64,000 nt of DNA from Gari tellinella (taxonomy: Eukaryota; Mollusca; Bivalvia; Cardiida; Psammobiidae): the NCBI GenBank assembly GCA_922989275.2, contig OV277856.1:88493038-88557037 (forward strand), read 5' to 3'. Numbering within the stretch: position 1 is the stretch's first letter; every line of letters begins with the position of its first letter. The position numbers and the translations under genes are program-made. Under the pieces are notes generated by a model that was given only the letters and a program-made list of their open reading frames with translations, was not told where the DNA came from and did not search any database. Positions 42,215-53,949 of the stretch are shown here, piece by piece.

Positions 42215-42395
42215 TACTGTCACTCTTTATGATATTCTTTTTGTGACGTCACGCTATATGATATTATTTTTATATATTCTTAAAAATACTGTCAGCTATA
42301 TGATATCATTTTTGTGACGTTACTCTATATAGTATTAATGTTCTCTGTTCTTACAAATACTGTCAGCTATATGATATTATTTTCTCTACTCTCTT
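42215..42395. repeat. Short direct repeats, 'ctatatgatattattttt' units
   Basis: Units of about 65-70 bp containing 'actgtcagctatatgatat.attttt.tgacgt' and 'ttcttaaaaatactgtcag' recur three times with changes. Confidence 0.6.
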
Positions 42396-42404
42396 GAGTT
42401 GAGT

Positions 42405-42590
42405 TGATATATAGAGGATAATCAATTTCTTTGGATTGATATGAAAAATATATCACGAGAATGGGTTGTTATCTGGTTAAAAAAACGAGTCCGCAGGACG
42501 AGTTTTTTTAACCAAATAACAACCCATTCGCGTGATATATTTTTCATATCTATTTAAAGGAATTGATTATTCTATCTATTATATATATTT
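42405..42590. mobile_element. 186-bp palindromic MITE
   Basis: Arms 'gataatcaatttctttggattgatatg…' and complement 'catatctatttaaaggaattgattat'. The inner stem is 'aacgagtccgcaggacgagtt' with 'atgggttgttatctggtta' on both sides. The palindrome runs close to the terminal 'tatagaggataat…attattctatcta'. Confidence 0.8.
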
Positions 42591-42699
42591 TAATGACGTT
42601 ATTACAGAAAAAAAACACAAAATATTTACCCGCGATGTCACAAAACGAATCATGACGTGACGTCACATAAAGTGATATAATCACTACATGTAGTGATGA

Positions 42700-42915
42700 T
42701 ATCAACTGTAACGATATCAAATTTTTCTAACTGAGAAATAGAGGATAACGGGTTTTTTCAGTGTAAGATCGAAATTTAATCCATTGAGTGAACTTCAGAC
42801 GTTATATTTTCACGAATGGCGAAGCCACGAGGGAAAATATAACAGTCTGACGTTCACGAAATGGATTAAATTCAATCTTACACTGAAAAAAACACAGTTA
42901 TTCTATTTATTTATG
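42700..42915. mobile_element. Palindromic MITE, about 200 bp
   Basis: Left 'gaaatagaggataacgggttttttcagtgtaagatcgaaatttaatccat' pairs with right 'atggattaaattcaatcttacactgaaaaaaacacagttattctattt'. The centre is 'cacgaatggcgaagccacgag'. The outer 'atagaggataa' matches the neighbouring element at 42405. Confidence 0.8.
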
Positions 42916-43431
42916 CTTTTAAGCCACTTTTTAGACGAAATTGTTTGACAATTAAAAAGGAAAGTACATTATTTGTCCCGTGTTGAGCCCTAAGTTTTAT
43001 GTCGAACACATGTGCGTGACAGTTGGCGGTACAATGACGTCACTTATTTATTGATTTGACGTCAACGGAATTCCGTCGTTACTTCCGATCTTGGATCCGT
43101 GTTCTTCCGTTGAGTGGTTCGCGACAAAACGGACTGCCGGAATTGAACGATAAGACACGATTGACTACGATTCTTGGGGAGCCCTACGGGGAAAACTCAT
43201 AAAAGAAGCACGAGCGACGATAATCCCACTGCTTGAAGCAGTGGATTATCAAGTGATAACCCGCTGCTTTTTCCCGGTAATCCACCGAAAAGCATAAATA
43301 AATCTCTATAATCATCGATAGGTATATAATAAAAACAATGTGACGTCGTTTCTTGACGTCGTTTCGCGGGTTACGTACATGGCGGCTCTAAATTGGCATT
43401 CACAGCCAGGTTTGATAAGCTCGGTGTAATA

Positions 43432-43585
43432 AAATAAATATTAGATGGCAGTTTGCGTGACATTCAAATTGTCAACCCTCGAAAACAAGAATGTCACCCT
43501 CGGCTTCGCGTCGGGGTGACATTCTGTTTCTCGGGTTGACTATTTGAATGTCACGTAAACTGTCATCTAATATTTATATAATGTC
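43432..43585. mobile_element. 150-bp palindromic MITE
   Basis: Left 'aaatattagatggcagtttgcgtgacattcaaat' and right 'atttgaatgtcacgtaaactgtcatctaatattt' pair almost fully. The centre is 'gtcaccctcggcttcgcgtcggggtgac'. Confidence 0.85.
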
Positions 43586-43589
43586 GTGT

Positions 43590-44380
43590 ATCAGTAGTAT
43601 AAAATTACTGATCCATTAACAAAATGCATTTCAGCGTCAATAAACGCACTTGGCGTCTATTACTTACTGTTGCAAGGTTTTTGTTTCATTAGTGCATGCA
43701 ATTAATATCAGGAACGCATATGTAGAATAAACGTTCCTGTGCGAAATATAGAAATGTTGAAAGCCGATAGTTTACCTTTTTATTCTGTCGTCGCATTTTC
43801 GCAGTGCCGAGTTGAAGGCATTCGGCCTGAAGGTTACAACACGGCACGTTTACACTGGTCATTACGTAGTGTTCGTACATTGAACAAATTGAATGTGTAT
43901 TAGCATATTTTTCTATGGAATTGGGTGCATGCAAGCTTCTCCAAAACCCACTGTAAACAACGACAAAAGCTTCGCTGTTCCTTGTCTAAGAGAATTATCT
44001 CTAGACATGTTTTGATTTTCGCTTCGGCTAAGTCGATCTAGCTTAAACAGAATCGTAATTGTTGTCAGGAGTTTAAAACGTAAAACTAAGACGTTCTGCT
44101 GGCTCCAATTAATTTATAATTTTTCTCAAAACAGTCTGAACGAATATGAACAGTATAAATAAATATCATAGCCTAAAGGTAACAAAAATAAATGTTTCAG
44201 ACAATACATAATTTCAATATTTCCGTAACTCGATACCGAAACAAGCCAAATAGTTAATAGTCGAATGAAACAGTTTTCTATTACAAATAGTAGTTAACTT
44301 ACCATGATAATGATGATATGGCATTAAATTAACTAATTTGATAAATAGGTTGCTGTGCGCGGCAATGCAAAATATGACCC
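43590..44380. other. Gene-free stretch
   Basis: No supported gene. The 81-aa minus frames here have no motifs. Confidence 0.35.
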
Positions 44381-44382
44381 TA

Positions 44383-44592
44383 TGTAGTAGGTGCCTACTA
44401 CGAAAGTCGGATAGTGCCATTTTAAGAATCCTTTCTATTTTTTTATCTTGAAAATTCAAGTTTGAATTCTGGAAAATTCAAGATAGTATCTTGAAAAGAT
44501 ACTATCTTAATATTTAAAGTTACTATCTTAAATTTTCAAGATAAAAAAATCCTAAAGTGGCACTATCCGGCTTCCGTAGAGCCTACACCTTG
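44383..44592. mobile_element. 210-bp palindromic MITE
   Basis: Arms 'tgtagtaggtgcctactacg…gtcggatagtgcca' and 'tggcactatccggcttccgtagagcctaca'. Inner stems are 'ttttttatcttgaaaattcaag' and 'agatagtatcttgaaaagatactatctt'. Confidence 0.8.
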
Positions 44593-44610
44593 ACATCGAA
44601 AAATCGATTG

Positions 44611-44717
44611 CCGGTGTAATGAATGATAAAGTGACCCCCGTAATAGAGTGACCCCCGGTCAAAATATTTCGACCGGGGTCACTCTATTACGGGGGTCACT
44701 TCATTTCATTACACCGG
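44611..44717. mobile_element. 107-bp palindrome
   Basis: CCGGTGTAATGAATGATAAA and its complement at the right edge. The inner part has two inverted copies of 'gtgacccccgtaatagagtg' with centre 'gaccggtc-like' (cggtcaaaatatttcgaccg). Confidence 0.85.
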
Positions 44718-44849
44718 GTTAGCGTTAGCGAAGTAAGTTAGGGATGTGACTGTTAAAGCGGGAATTTGGGCTGATGGAAAGTAATGTGCACGTGCAAAGT
44801 GACAAGACTCATTCTTAGATTTCACCCACGCAAACCTACCTACCTACCT

Positions 44850-46260
44850 ACGTATGTTGACGCATACTCTACCTGGGGTCTGGCCAGTGTCTTGTACGCC
44901 ATTTCTCTAATATGTGCATGAGTTGTCCTTATATTGCGCCGCAGGAAGCCAAGTGTTCTATTTGAACTGATTTATTTACGTGTTTATTCCAGGTGAGATC
45001 TGAACTCAGTCACGCAAGGTACTTGTAATCCTTGAACGCCTCCAGGACCTGTCAATGAAGCATGTAAAAACTCGATGGGACGGGAAAACCTTGCTATGTG
45101 AAGTACTTGGCACTTACCTGGGTTGAACCTCATATCCCGGGAACACCTGAAGACGGTCAGTCAGCTTGCAGCGCAGCACTTGAAGCTCACTTGAAATTGT
45201 CAAATTGACCGCTGTGTCGGCCGCAAACAGTCTTACATGTAATGTTAGACTGTCTGAGAGATCATTGATATACAACAGGGAGAGGATGGGGTCGAGAACT
45301 AATCCCTGCGGCACATCTGACGTCACTGGTACGGCTGAAGATCTTACCCCACCAAGGACCACAGTCTGAGTCCTATTACTGAGGAAGGCCTTGGTCCAGT
45401 TGTTTTTCTTGCCTGTGATGCCATGATTCTTGAGTTTGTTAAGCAGTGTCTGGTGATTTACGACATCAAATGCCTTACTGAAGTCAAGAAAGACCAGATC
45501 TGTATGCAGCCCCTGTGATAGCTTACTGGTTAAATCCTGAATCAGTTGGATTAGCTGTGTCTCACAGGAGCGGCGTTCACGAAACTCGTGTTGCAGGTCA
45601 TATACGATGTTATGGTTGTTGAAGTTGCGTGAGAGCTGTGAGGCCACAATATGCTCCATGGTCTTACACATTATACAAGTAAGAGAAATGGGCCTGTAAT
45701 TTGCAGGGTCGCTTCTGTCCCGTTTCTTGTATATTAATGGACAGACCATGGTCCTTTTCCAGTCATCTGGCACCTCGCCACTATCATAACTCTTCTGGAA
45801 AATTGCCTGAATTATAGGGCAATTATATGACGCAGTTGTTTCAGAACGATAGGTTTAATGGTATCAGGGCCAGCTGCTTATTTTTGTTTTAATGCTGATA
45901 GAAGCTTGTCTATACTATTTACCCCAAAAGCAATGTCGGTCAGGTCTTGGTATTTTTAGGGTTTGATTGGCATGTATCGAATGGTTGTGAGTCGGTAAAA
46001 ACAGATTGAAATTGTTTGTTTAGCGAATTAGCTGTGTCACTTGTCTCTGTCAGAAGTCTGTTTTCAGTCTTGTCGAGTAAAGGTGCTATACCCTGCGAGT
46101 CCTGTCTGGAGTTTTTCAGTAAGGAGTACAGCTTTTGGGGGAGAACTTATAGCTTCTTGGGACGGCCTATAGGAACTAGTATATTTACTGTCAAAATGTG
46201 TGATGCCCAGGAACAGGTAAAGACGCAGTATGTTTACAAATACCACGGAATTATTCAGTG
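44850..46260 (-). mobile_element. Decayed LINE (minus strand)
   Basis: Recognisable pieces read downstream from 46200 to 44850: 'SSPPKAVLLTEKLQTGLAGYSTFTRQD', 'PDTIKPIVLKQLRH', the RT core frame (45773-45114), then 'RNTWLPAAQYKDNSCT'-like C-terminal remnants. Multiple frameshifts separate them. The order fits a single full-length-ish Jockey/CR1-type ORF2 now degraded. Confidence 0.75.
45114..45773 (-). pseudogene. LINE reverse transcriptase core, frameshifted
   Basis: A 219-residue open stretch with PDDWKRTMVCPL, ANYRPISLT, the catalytic VFLDFSKAFDVVNH, DVPQGLVLDPILSLLYINDL and FAADTAV. The last should be FADD in an active enzyme, so one catalytic aspartate is lost. Its upstream and downstream continuations are in other frames. 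Confidence 0.8.
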
Positions 46261-46329
46261 TATAATTCTGTGCAAATACTAAGTAGGTACAATTAAGCCA
46301 TACTTTATTATATCTTACCATCTATTAAG

Positions 46330-46690
46330 AACTTCTTTAGAGAGGAAACTGTTCATACAGGGTTTTATACAGTTTATTTTTCTATTCAGTTATTACTTCT
46401 ACGCCATCGATTCTGATGATTATGAGAAGGGGCACTTTTTAGGTGCACCATTGGGACTGTACCCGGCCGGTCACTTTATCCTGACACCGACGAACCAGTC
46501 GTAGTGCTAACCCTAGATCCTGAGTGCTAAGGAGGGAAACCAGTTTAACCAGTTTAACAGTTTAACCAATGTTCAAGTCTTTGGTTTGACCCGGCCGGGT
46601 ATTGAGCCCGCAATCTCCCGCACTGCAAGCGGACGCTCTACCACTGAGCTATACAGGCGGATACATACCTCTCCGTCTTTTTTTTTTTTT
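46330..46690 (-). mobile_element. tRNA-derived SINE-like repeat
   Basis: The minus strand begins near 46672 with a tRNA-Cys-like head: A box 'tatagctcagtggtagagcg', loop TTGCAGT giving GCA, B-box-like 'gggctcaatacc' (usual consensus gGTTCGAnTCC is degraded). The body continues to lower coordinates, including three 'ggttaaactg' repeats near 46540-46570. The A-tract that might mark an end lies on the other side (poly-T at 46678-46690 on +), so the tail is uncertain. Confidence 0.5.
46596..46664 (-). tRNA. tRNA-Cys(GCA)-like head of a SINE
   Basis: The D arm, the anticodon stem (tccgc/gcggg) and a T-arm-like segment can be drawn, with an anticodon of GCA. The acceptor stem does not close and the B box is altered, so it reads as a SINE promoter rather than a working tRNA. 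Confidence 0.4.
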
Positions 46691-47039
46691 ATATCTTTAC
46701 ACACAGAATTATACCGTGCTTTACACAAGAGAACCCCGCAGACCGATTTATCAAAATATTCCTTGATATATATGCAATAAAACTTACTAATTTGTACATG
46801 TATGCAATCCTTGAACAATCTTACTTTCTCTATATGTATGTACTATGTAATAGTTACTTATTGTTAGACTGTTACTCATCTGAAAACAATTCAACACTTG
46901 AAGTGGGTTGAAAGATAAGCCGAAAAGCCATGTATTAGCTTTCGGTTTTACTTTCAACCAGGTTCAGAGTTTGATTCGTACGAATTGTACAGATAAAGGG
47001 GGAAAACTCATAGATCATAATATACTTTTGTCAAAACTG

Positions 47040-48250
47040 GGTTACCTCCCATGCACAATAAAATAACTTTTTTGGCTTGTGAATTGCTATCGTGAAAGTC
47101 ACATGTTCTGTAGTTAGCGCCACAACTGTTTGTCTGGGCTGCTGACCAGTAAGAGATATGGATCCACATACTTTCATATAGATCCACACAATTTTTCTCA
47201 GTTTTGTTTTCAAAAAATGTATGTGATAGCTCCAGCAAGTGGACCCATGTCAGATTTAGTGTCACATCCATATGTCAACAACATATTTTATCAACAACGC
47301 AAGAAGACATCAACAGTGAAAACAAAATTCCAAAAGGGCATAAGAAACTACGGTTTAACAACGATTTCAAGTTGTTACGGCCTCTACTTCAGATGTCAGA
47401 TGTCATGTCTCGGGCTACTGATCTTCTTATGACCTGGATCCTCTAGCCACGGAATTACATGTATACAAAATTCATCAGTGTATAATTCTGTGCTCTAGCT
47501 ATGCCAAAATGTGAACCTGTCATTTAAAAAAAATAATTGTTTTTTACCATAGTAGATTGCATAAAATGTATCTTGACTGATTATACTTATGATCTCATCT
47601 TATAGAAAGCTCTTATAGGAGTCTCTTATAGAAGTCTCTTAATTTGTATTAACTATTTTAATGCATATTTCTATTACAGATTGTTTGTTTAAACTGTTAT
47701 CGGATGATCTTGTTATGTCGGACAATAGCTTATAGCTAGTGTTTTATGTTGACTGAAACCGATTATAAATAAAGATTATCTTATCTTATATAATGATTCA
47801 TTTCAAATAGTTCATATGAATTTTTCATATACTGAAAACTAATGTCCTGCTTTCAAATATAGTGTTGCGTGTTGCATGATGTGTTTTTCAAGACTTAAAC
47901 CCGGTATCCACTTAAATTCTCGGAAGTGAAAAAACACATAGATCTACTATTTTCATATGCAATTTGAGTGAATGAACGAATGAATATGAAAACTGACTGG
48001 CCTGTTGGTTAATTGATCGACTGACCGACTGACTGACTTGCAGACTCACTCACTGGCTGGCTGGTTAACTGACTAACTGACTGACTGAATTTCCCCATTG
48101 GAATATTGTTCTGAAATCCTCTGAATCTGATCTGAATCTGAATGCGCTATTTACAGTGCAGTGTCAGTTACGCGTCTCTTGTACATCGGGAGAGAGATTG
48201 CTGCTGAATTTCAAGTAGTCGCAGTGTAGCACTTTTCAGGCACTGGGCAA
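47040..48250. other. Gene-free stretch upstream of the PDZ-LIM gene
   Basis: Contains a possible LINE/SINE tail (47690-47800, ending 'aataaagattatcttatctta'), a low-complexity (GACT)n-like run at 48005-48090, and a 'ctgaatctgatctgaatctg' repeat at 48120-48142. No coding motif is visible. The promoter of the downstream gene may lie in the more GC-balanced part near 48150-48700, but no TATA box is convincing. Confidence 0.4.
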
Positions 48251-48716
48251 AAGCTCTTGACCGTACTAGCTGTCACATACTGCACTGTCAGAAAAGCAGC
48301 TCCAGACGATCGTTGTTTTTGGAAAGAAGGAAGAATCTATATTAGAAAACATTACAGTTTTATTGTATATCATCTATTCTTAATTGACACCGCAAATTTA
48401 GACATGTTTCAACACGGTTTAAGAATGTGGCGCTTTAATCCAAATTTGTTTGAAGATACAGATCACGGAGCAAGACAAGCGAGAAGAGTTAACGTTTATA
48501 ATACTGAATCCCATTACAATTTATGTTTATTTTCTCGTTCGGTGGTCGAATTAGTGATCTGTGTGCATGAGAAGCGTACGTTAAAATCGTCTGGCGATTC
48601 GGACCAGAATTTCGTGCCGTGTGCAAAAGTGACAGGAAAAGCAGGAAATTAGATTGTACGATCATTGCTCATTATAAGGTTGGTTTTATCAGTGTACAGT
48701 GAGTGACAGCTCGGAG

Positions 48717-48827
48717 ATGTCTGTCCTAACGCTAGAAGCGAAGCTGGAGAGACAGGATCCGTCCACACCATGGGGATTTCGTATGCAAGGAGGAAAAGAT
48801 TTTAGCAGTCCCCTTTCCATTGCCAGG
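48717..48827 (+). CDS. PDZ-LIM family protein, first coding exon
   Basis: Encodes 37 residues from an ATG at 48717: MSVLTLEAKLERQDPSTPWG followed by FRMQGGKDFSSPLSIAR. 'PWGFR.QGGKDF..PL.I.R' is the hallmark start of the N-terminal PDZ domain in PDLIM/ALP/Enigma and Zasp proteins, with the carboxylate-binding loop at PWGFR. These proteins anchor at actin/alpha-actinin sites such as Z-discs. The exon ends AGG followed by donor GTATGT, phase 0. An upstream in-frame GTG (48699) exists, but the ATG fits the family start. The domain is completed by the exon at 50531. Confidence 0.9.
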
Positions 48828-49844
48828 GTATGTATCCATATAAGTCTACTGCTCAGCATCAATGCCAAGCTCTCAGTCTTTTGATTGATAATATAGCAGA
48901 ACAATATGAATGTTATTGTAACAGCAGAACATAGAAATCGGGAAATATTCGTTAATATTTATGAATAGTTTTTAGATTAATATGATTTCATAAACAATTA
49001 AGTTTCCAAAGTTTGTGATTAACGAGTTATCCTCGATTCTCATTAAACGGAACCCTAACATGACTTCGGAAGGATCACAAAAAACGATTGATTTAGCACA
49101 TGTGATATGCTTACATCATCGAAAAAAGGGCATTCAGTTTGGTATTATAAATCACATGTGGGCAGCAATAAAGCCAAATTTATTTTTAAAAAAAAAGAAT
49201 ACCAAAATTCAGATCTGACACATACCACCTTATTTTTTTTAATTTCCCTTTGTAAAATGATTTCAAATAACCTATTTTTCAGTATAACTCTAAATGTTTA
49301 TATTGTGTAGCGAGTGTCTGAAAATTGACCTTTCAAATGTAGTATAAATTTAACCCGGTTGAGTACAAGTACCTTTGTTACCCGGATGATGATGTCAGGT
49401 GCAATGGAAATTCACGGTGCTGCATTTACAGACTACTGTTAGTTTAAATAACTGATATTTGTTTAAAAATGAAGTTGTTGGTTACTACTTTCAGTTAGAA
49501 AACTATATTTTAGAACTCCATATTCCGTCAATGTATCTCCTAGTTCCATTTAAACTAATTATCTTTATAATTGTTTTTCGCTAAGGGTTGCAGAGGATAA
49601 TTAAAAGTCAGCCTTCATTAAAACTTCTATAAACAGGGTTCATGCTAGCCTTAAATTGCACCTGGTCCCTGGGACTCAGTACCATTCAGATAGTGGAGTC
49701 CCATGACCATGTCAAGTTAACAGGGTCCAATATCATTTTTTTTACTGATAATGAATTAAATGGGTTATCAGGTTTTTTCCTGGCACAATAAATGCCTGCC
49801 CATGACACACTTTTTGATAAAATGTCCCTCAAATATTGTCTCTA

Positions 49845-49950
49845 GCTTTAAAGATAGATGACCACTTAAAGCAGGTTGAAAGTAAAGCAGAATGCCTTCA
49901 GGCGCATTCTGCTTTACTTTCAGCCTGCTTTAAGCTACTATCTGCTAGGA
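49845..49950. mobile_element. Hairpin, 'gcaggttgaaagtaaagcag' core (intron 1)
   Basis: 'gatgaccacttaaagcaggttgaaag…gcagaatgcc' and complement '…cgcattctgctttactttcagcctgctttaagctactatctgc'. Outer TTAACCC ends are not clear. Lies in intron 1 of the PDZ-LIM gene. Confidence 0.7.
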
Positions 49951-50530
49951 CATAGAAAATATTTCTTATGGTGTATTCAGAACTGTATAAATTAGAGCTA
50001 TTTTCTTCAGTGGAAGAATAAATGAAAGACGTAAAAAGGCGTATTAATGGGGGAATGGGTTAAATGTAGATTGATAAAAGTAGAGGGGTCTATTAAAGTA
50101 TCCTTAGATGATACTAATATAGTGTTCAGTAGAGGAATTAGAAGACAACACAAGATTTTTTAAAATGTCACACATGATGTCCTAAAATTTTATTTGAAAG
50201 ATAAAAAGTAGTGTTGAGATAAGTGACCTAAAAAAAATAGCTTTGTCTCGCAAATTAGGAACCTGGGTGACACAATGTCCCCGATTTGTCAAAGCCTAGG
50301 GAAAACCCTGGGTTATGGTCATTGTCAAAGCTTACTGAGTAAAAAATACTACAGTCGAACTTCCATTATTCGAACATACCCGTATTTCAAAGTTAAAATG
50401 ATTTTTTTTTCACTGAGACGCTGTGAGAAATAAAGAGAAAATAATTCAAAATATTGTTTTGATGAAAGCTACTTGTCGATTTTTTTCATTTTCTTAAATA
50501 TATTATGAATGTTTTTTTTCTCTCCATAAG

Positions 50531-50682
50531 GTAACCCCAGGTAGCCTGGCAGCTAAGTGTGGATTGCAACAAGGGGATGCAATTCTAAAAATTGGCAGCA
50601 AGCAGAGTGAAACCTTGAAACATAAGGATGCACAAGATGCTATTATCGCATATGGCAACAAGCTAGACTTGCTTTTACAGAG
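50531..50682 (+). CDS. PDZ-LIM family protein, second coding exon
   Basis: Follows a 1.7-kb intron and acceptor ccataag. It encodes VTPGSLAAKCGLQQGDAILK IGSKQSETLKHKDAQDAIIA YGNKLDLLLQ plus two bases. These are the rest of the PDZ fold: the 'V.PGS.A...GL..GD.IL.I' strand-helix region, the HKDAQDAI helix that forms one side of the peptide groove, and the last strand LDLLLQR. It ends with donor GTAAAT in phase 2. Joined to the first exon it makes an uninterrupted ~87-residue PDZ domain. LIM domains would be encoded beyond the window. Confidence 0.92.
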
Positions 50683-50985
50683 GTAAATATCAGCTGCAGT
50701 GTTGCTTGCTAGTATAACCAGGGTGTAACTGGACATCACTGTACTAACACTCATTAGCTCCTTACATTGTATTCAGGCAAATTCATTTAACTAGGCCCTT
50801 ATCCCAACGCTCCATAAATAGTAATTAAATACACCTATTTAAGTTTCTTACTATTAAAGTAGTCCCCACTGCCCTCCTTGGAAGTCCAGTACATAAAAAA
50901 GGTATTAAGACATAAACAGCATCTTTCCAGATGGTACAAATGTAGCTTAAAGCAAACTAAAAGAAAAGCAGTTGTAATATTTTAA

Positions 50986-51190
50986 CGCTTTACCCCATAA
51001 ATACGCCTTTTTGCGCTTGAATTTATTCCTTCACTGAAGTAAACAGTTTCACTTAATACAGTTATGAATATGAACAATAAAAAATATTCTATATCCTAAT
51101 TGAGTATATCTTAAAGCAGGCTGAAAGTAAAGCAGAATGTGCCTGAAGGCACATTCTGCTTTACATTCAACTGGCTTTAAGTGGCCATGT
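50986..51190. mobile_element. Hairpin MITE, TTAACCCTTT family, partial (intron 2)
   Basis: Left end 'cgctttaccccataaatacgcc', 'atttattccttcactgaagtaaacagtttc', hairpin core at about 51110-51182. The right end is missing. Confidence 0.75.
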
Positions 51191-51564
51191 GGCACAGGGA
51201 TAGGACATGATAGGATGCTGAATACGTGTGCATTTCATATGGAAAATTTATTTATATATATTCAACAAAATGACTTACTACTGATATTTGTTTTACATTC
51301 GCTTAGGAATACTTTAAAGTAAACTTAGTGTTAGTTGTTCATAATTATAAAAAATTCAAAAGTAAATTTGAAAACAAAGGTCATATTGTCAAAACTCTTT
51401 GTTTTGTTACCTAGGTGAATGGTTGTCTAATTATAGATTTATAGTTCTTTCCTTTGCTGAAGTCCCTTTGTATGCCTTTATCTCATTTCTGAATAAGCAC
51501 CTTGTACCCAGGATGTCCAGATAAGAGGAAGTTAACTAAACAATCAATAACTTTCTCACTCATT

Positions 51565-51625
51565 TCAACACCAAATCCTATGGTGTTATACTCATTAGTG
51601 ACACCATAGGGTTTCATGCAGATAT
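51565..51625. mobile_element. Core fragment of the 'agggctccagataag' MITE family
   Basis: 'aaatcctatggtgttatactcattagtgacaccatagggtttcat': the two 'ccatagg' arms without the family's outer ends. Confidence 0.55.
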
Positions 51626-51964
51626 AAAGATATGAGTATGCTAAGCCAGTTGGATAGAGGTGATTTGCAAGAGAGACAAGTAAATAAAGGCTTTTAGATA
51701 AAGTCTTTCCAGAAGCAGATCCAAGGCTTTAAATGTTTAGTAGGTGAAAACCAATGGGTTAACTTAACATAAAACTTTTCAGTATAATTGTGAATTCCTT
51801 CCCAAGAATCAGGCACTGGACATGGTAATGGATGATCAGGGTCTACACGGTTTGCTGTGTCCGAGAGTTCTCTCTTTTACCTAAGCTGGATTGTTAGGTA
51901 TAAACACTTTCTGTTTTATATTGTGGGTCAGATAGGTGTTTGCTTAAAGAAATTTGGACAAAAG

Positions 51965-52290
51965 TACATTGCTCCCTTTTTACAACATCACTCAATGGGA
52001 GATAAAGCTTACATATGTTGTAGGAGGGAGTTGTTATAGGGAGAGAAAAGTGCTCTTCAAGTGCTGAGGATGACTTGGCTAACATTTGCAAAAAGCTTGG
52101 CTCAACATGTGACGTGTTACGTGGCACCTGCACTGGATTCAAACTGTTTGTCACTCGTCATTATGTTTCTTTTGTCAAAATGTCCAAATTTTAAGATATT
52201 ATTGTCTTTTTTGTGGGTTATAGGCAAGCATTGTTGTAAGGAGGGAATCATTGTTCTGAGGGCAGTTGCAGGGAGGGAGCAGTGTAGAAA
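51965..52290. mobile_element. Composite MITE, second copy
   Basis: Same order of parts as 39155-39515: 'gctccctttttacaacatcactcaatgggaga', 'ggagggagttgttatagggagaga', inner diverged hairpin (about 52083-52152), 'tcgtcattatgtttcttttgtcaaaatgtcc', 'cattgttgtaaggagggaatc', 'gggcagttgcagggagggag'. Confidence 0.75.
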
Positions 52291-53244
52291 GGTCCTTATA
52301 GTATGGAACTTGTTTTACCTTCAGGTTGTTTTAAGGAATCATCTGTTCATATCATAATTGAATAATCATTTTAGAGCCTTATTTAAAGGAGTAGTTAAAG
52401 GTATCCTATGGAGCTTGTGTGAAGGAAAGGTTCAGAAGAATAGATCTGGGCCTGCTACCCCTTATCAATCTGTTCCACAGGGTGACTGTGATGACATTAG
52501 GTGAACAGAGCAGTCAATAGCATTGATTGTATCAAATTTCAATAAATAGATTACATGACCTATACCCCTTATTGTGATATATGTACATAGGCTTGGGCTA
52601 GGAATGCCAACAATGGCATGAATGTGACCTCTAGGATACAGCACATATCCTATGTATCTTGTTCAATTCTAGTGCAGACATGTGTAAAGTTGTCAACTCT
52701 GTGAAATTTAACAGTTTTCCTGCTTAGTAATACTTTTTCATGCCATTACCAATGCAATTAATAGAAATGCCTTTCTTATGCTACTACTCTGTTTTGATAT
52801 ATTGCCATAGGAAACTGTTTCTGCATCCTGACAAATGGCAGCTCAAAGTAGACTGCAAAATCAAGCAGAAACCCCCTTTACCCATTACACTATTTGTCTG
52901 ATTCTTGTTTTAAGGACACATTACAACTGAAAGCAGATTGAAAATAAAGCAGAATGCACCTTAAGGATCATTTCTATAGATTGAAGGGCAGTTTCTATTT
53001 GCAGGATAATGTTTCGTCACACACACACACTTTGAATGTAATGTATATTGATTTTCATTTAAATTTTTATCAGAGGAAGTGTTTGGTGAACGACTTTTTA
53101 AAAAAAGACTGTGTGTGGTTGATTAAATTGTATGACTGTTTAAACTATTGATATCCGGCTGCACTTAAACACTTTCCCTCAACCTTTATCCTGCTAGGCA
53201 TGTCCTTACTAGCTTTTGCAAACAGTTTTGAAACCTGGTCAGCA

Positions 53245-53438
53245 GAGCTCCAGATAAGGGGAGTATTTCAAAAACTAAAATCTTTGTTTCTGCTTTAAAC
53301 CCTATGGTGTCACCACTCGTTAGAATCGTCTCGAAGAGACGATTCTAATGAGTGGTAACACCATAGGATTTGGTGCTGAAATAAGTGAGAAAATGTTGGA
53401 TTTGTCCCCTTTTACTCCCTCTTATCTGGAGCCCTGGG
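53245..53438. mobile_element. Hairpin MITE, 'agggctccagataag' family (complete)
   Basis: Ends 'gagctccagataaggggagt' and 'ctcccttatc…tggagccct-like'. Inner palindrome 'ctcgttagaatcgtctcgaagagacgattctaatgag' with 'ccctatggtgt' and 'acaccatagg' on the two sides. About 194 bp. Confidence 0.85.
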
Positions 53439-53949
53439 TCAGTTTGAAAGCCGAGTAACCTGGCATCTGATCAGGATTTATATTGTTTGACAATCAAATG
53501 TTAAGCTTTAATGTTTTTGTATTGATAATTGAATATGAAAGAAATAACAGATAAATTTGAAGTAGACATCGTTGAAGAAACATGGTAAGGGTTAATAGCT
53601 TGGCATTTTATGATTCCACATGCTCAGCTTTAAAAGTGCAAAAAAAAGATTGTCTGCGCATCTTGGCGATGAAGGTTGGAGCCCGTGAATGATAATATTA
53701 AGTCACTGTACCACAGAAATTGTAGCTATTGTGCTGATAGGAAATGGTAGCAGTGGGACGACACTTTATTAGTGAATGATCTGGCTCCAAATATATTTGT
53801 TAATTATTTGAATGATAAATGCTCTTTAAGGGTAAACCTGAGATATAAATAGGCCATACCAACACTAGGCATTAATGTTAAAAGATCTCTTATCCAAAAT
53901 TTAAGACACATAACTAATTGGTGCAAATAAAGAGCCTGGTAAAACACTA

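Noticed and set aside
48005..48142. (GACT)n and (CTGAAT)n tracts as regulatory elements
   Set aside because: They are simple low-complexity repeats; nothing links them to promoter function.
48257..48652. 131-aa ORF just upstream of the PDZ-LIM start
   Set aside because: It begins at a non-ATG codon, has no motif, and ends 65 bp before the gene's ATG. Most likely 5' UTR/promoter sequence.
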